Source of the DNA: Pseudomonadota bacterium
GTDB lineage: Bacteria > Pseudomonadota > Alphaproteobacteria > Sphingomonadales > Sphingomonadaceae
Assembly: GCA_023390415.1 (NCBI GenBank)
Contig: JAEWCW010000216.1
Location: 1-7,031 of the forward strand
Length of the DNA stretch: 7,031 nt
Direction: 5' to 3'
Below the pieces are notes generated by a model that was not told where the DNA came from, ran no database searches, and saw only the letters and a list, made by a program, of their open reading frames with translations. Shown one piece after another: positions 5,772 through 7,031 of the stretch. Within the stretch, counting starts at the first letter, position 1. Each line of letters starts with the position of its first letter. A program made the position numbers and the translations under genes.

Positions 5772-6692
5772 ATGAACCATTCCGTGAGCCGGTCGTCACC
5801 GGCCGAGATGATCACGGCGGCGATCGTTGAACGGCTCGAGGCGGGGACTCGGCCGTGGATCCAGCCGTGGACCGGCGCGTTGGTTTCGCGGCCTCTGCGC
5901 GCCTGCGGCACACCCTATCAGGGCATCAACGTCCTCTGGCTCTGGATGGCAGCGGAAGCCGCCGGCCACTCGTCGCCCTTCTGGATGACCTATCGCCAGG
6001 CGAAGGTGCTCGGCGGCCAGGTGCGGAAAGGCGAGCGCGGCACCGTCGCCATCTTCTACCGAACCTATCAGGCTGTGGAGCCGCACGCCGACCATGAAGA
6101 CGGGGAGCCGCCCCGCCGCGTGCTGAAGACCTTCACCGTGTTCAACGCCTGCCAGATCGACGGTCTGCCGGGCCAATTCTTCCCCGAGCACCGGCCGCTG
6201 CCGCCTCGGACGGAGCGCGACAGCGCCCTGGACGGCTTCTTTGCGGCGGTGCCCGCACGGATCCGCCACTGGGGAGCGGAGGCCTTCTACTCGCCCGTGG
6301 TCGACCTTGTGACGATGCCTGAGCCTGGCCTGTTCCGGGACCTCGACCACTACCGCGCCACGCTCGCGCACGAGCTGTCGCACTGGACCGGTCACGAGAG
6401 CAGGCTGGCGCGGCAGATGGAGGGTCGGTTCGGAAGCGAGGCCTACGCAATGGAGGAGCTGGTGGCCGAGCTGTCCTCGGCGATCCTCGGCGCGGAGCTT
6501 GGCCTGCCGGTGGACCATCTTGACCATCACGCAAGCTACCTCGCGGCCTGGCTCAAGGTTCTGAAGGCGGACAGCCGGGCGATCCTCACGGTCGCGGCCA
6601 AGGCCGAGGAGGCGTCGTCGTTGCTTCTGCGGCTCGGACGCGGCGACCTCCCCGCACTCGCCCCGGCAGGGTCGTCCCGCGAAGCTCACTGA
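5772..6692 (+). CDS. ardC: ArdC-like antirestriction protein: ssDNA-binding domain plus zincin metallopeptidase
   Basis: The 306-residue product has two domains. Residues about 10-135 match the ArdC N-terminal ssDNA-binding domain: PWIQPW (28-33), PYQGINVLWLW (48-58), PFWMTYRQAKVLGGQVRKGE (69-88), TFTVFNACQIDGLP (120-133). Residues about 150-295 form the polyvalent-protein metallopeptidase: HELSHWTGH (200-208) gives the HExxH zinc ligands H200 and H204 with catalytic E201, and EELVAEL (228-234) supplies the likely third ligand. Family knowledge: ArdC of IncW plasmid pSa protects incoming single-stranded plasmid DNA from restriction during transfer. This copy looks complete. The start at 5772 is supported by GGAGA (5761-5765) six bases upstream; an in-frame ATG at 5688 would add a basic, low-complexity extension and is less likely. 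It shares strand with the parB-like gene but lies 3.4 kb away, so it has its own promoter. The protease substrate is unknown. Confidence 0.93.
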   Translation: MNHSVSRSSPAEMITAAIVERLEAGTRPWIQPWTGALVSRPLRACGTPYQGINVLWLWMAAEAAGHSSPFWMTYRQAKVLGGQVRKGERGTVAIFYRTYQAVEPHADHEDGEPPRRVLKTFTVFNACQIDGLPGQFFPEHRPLPPRTERDSALDGFFAAVPARIRHWGAEAFYSPVVDLVTMPEPGLFRDLDHYRATLAHELSHWTGHESRLARQMEGRFGSEAYAMEELVAELSSAILGAELGLPVDHLDHHASYLAAWLKVLKADSRAILTVAAKAEEASSLLLRLGRGDLPALAPAGSSREAH

Positions 6693-6763
6693 AGCCGCGT
6701 TTGACCCAGGCTGCGGCAAGGACGAAGCCCGCCGGAACGAGCGGCCTGGCAAGGTGGCGAACC

Positions 6764-6801
6764 AAAAGAAATTCGCCGGTCGAGTGGGGTCGACCGGCGA
6801 A
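6764..6801 (-). terminator. rho-independent terminator for a leftward transcript
   Basis: TTCGCCGGTCGA (6772-6783) and TCGACCGGCGAA (6790-6801) form a perfect 12-bp stem around a 6-base loop. Read on the minus strand, the stem is followed by TTTCTTTT (complement of 6764-6771), a proper T-tract; on the plus strand it is followed by CCTGGGG. It therefore mainly ends a transcript coming from the right edge. It sits about 80 bases past the ardC-like stop, in a convergent arrangement. Confidence 0.85.
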
Positions 6802-6826
6802 CCTGGGGAATGTGGAGCATCTCATA

Positions 6827-7031
6827 TCAGGGTTGATCATGTGTGAATGTGCCGGCCAGACTTTTGTAACCATTGGCCTTTCCAATGATCGCTCGCCATC
6901 CCGGAGCCGAAGGGGCCTGAGCCGGAGCAGCTGGCGGGTGCGGCGGCAGAGGGTGCGATCGCGCCACCTCGCAGGCCGCCCCGGTCCCGGCGCGGGAGAG
7001 GCCCTGCCCCGGCGGCGGTGGACCGCAACCC
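6827..7031 (-). CDS. 3' end of an unidentified minus-strand gene, start beyond window
   Basis: The frame is open from the right edge for 67 codons. It gives a Pro/Ala-rich stretch (HPLPPHPPAAPAQAPSAPGW) and then a less biased tail, WRAIIGKANGYKSLAGTF followed by THDQP. The stop at 6827-6829 lies 25 bases before the stem of the leftward terminator at 6764-6801, which is the main reason to place a gene end here. A second minus-strand frame, ending at 6837 with HWKGQWLQKSGRHIHT, is also open to the edge and cannot be excluded. The family is not recognised. The linker-like Pro/Ala segment suggests a C-terminal tail after a folded domain outside the window. Confidence 0.35.
   Translation of the reverse strand, partial: GCGPPPPGQGLSRAGTGAACEVARSHPLPPHPPAAPAQAPSAPGWRAIIGKANGYKSLAGTFTHDQP
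6871..6887. repeat. small hairpin CATTGG / CCAATG
   Basis: Perfect 6-bp arms (6871-6876 and 6882-6887) enclose CCTTT. It lies inside the candidate minus-strand partial gene, in a stretch richer in A/T than its surroundings. It may be fortuitous. Confidence 0.25.

Noticed and set aside
5264..5911. Minus-strand 215-codon frame upstream of and into the ardC-like gene
   Set aside because: No recognisable motif, no good ribosome binding site, and it overlaps the ardC-like start by 140 bases in antisense.
5796..6752. Long minus-strand frame antisense to the ardC-like gene
   Set aside because: The plus strand has HExxH and ArdC domain motifs; the antisense product has none and crosses the terminator region.

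Overview
The window reads as an accessory segment (plasmid, integrative element or genomic island) of a GC-rich alphaproteobacterium, most likely a sphingomonad. The support is the long ParB-like protein, the ArdC-type antirestriction protein and the particular winged-helix regulator, all of which resemble versions I associate with sphingomonad plasmids and islands. This assignment rests on recognition of protein sequence, not on a database search.

Layout, left to right. Positions 1-288 are a leader region without a convincing gene; its last 60 bases fold into a nested stem-loop that runs into the ribosome binding site of the next gene. Positions 289-2367 (+) encode a 692-residue ParB/RepB/Spo0J-family protein, followed by a GC-rich hairpin. 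Positions 2368-2947 hold no credible gene but several perfect palindromes. Two regulatory genes follow on the minus strand: a 154-residue MarR-like winged-helix protein with an N-terminal Cys-x2-Cys (2948-3412) and a 219-residue NarL/FixJ-type response regulator (3698-4357) without a kinase beside it.

Positions 4358-5771 are gene-poor. They contain a strong plus-strand intrinsic terminator at 4798-4828, preceded by a folded stretch that could be the body of a small RNA, and a likely 54-codon minus-strand gene at 5058-5222. Positions 5772-6692 (+) encode an ArdC-like protein with an ssDNA-binding N-domain and a zinc metallopeptidase C-domain. It converges on a minus-strand transcript from beyond the right edge, which ends at a 12-bp-stem intrinsic terminator (6764-6801) and probably carries the 3' end of an unidentified gene (6827-7031).

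Working model (inference): ParB-like and ArdC-like proteins form the maintenance and establishment part of a mobile element. The winged-helix protein, the orphan response regulator and the possible small RNA sit between them as a regulatory insert. No integrase, transposase, tRNA, rRNA or CRISPR array was seen.
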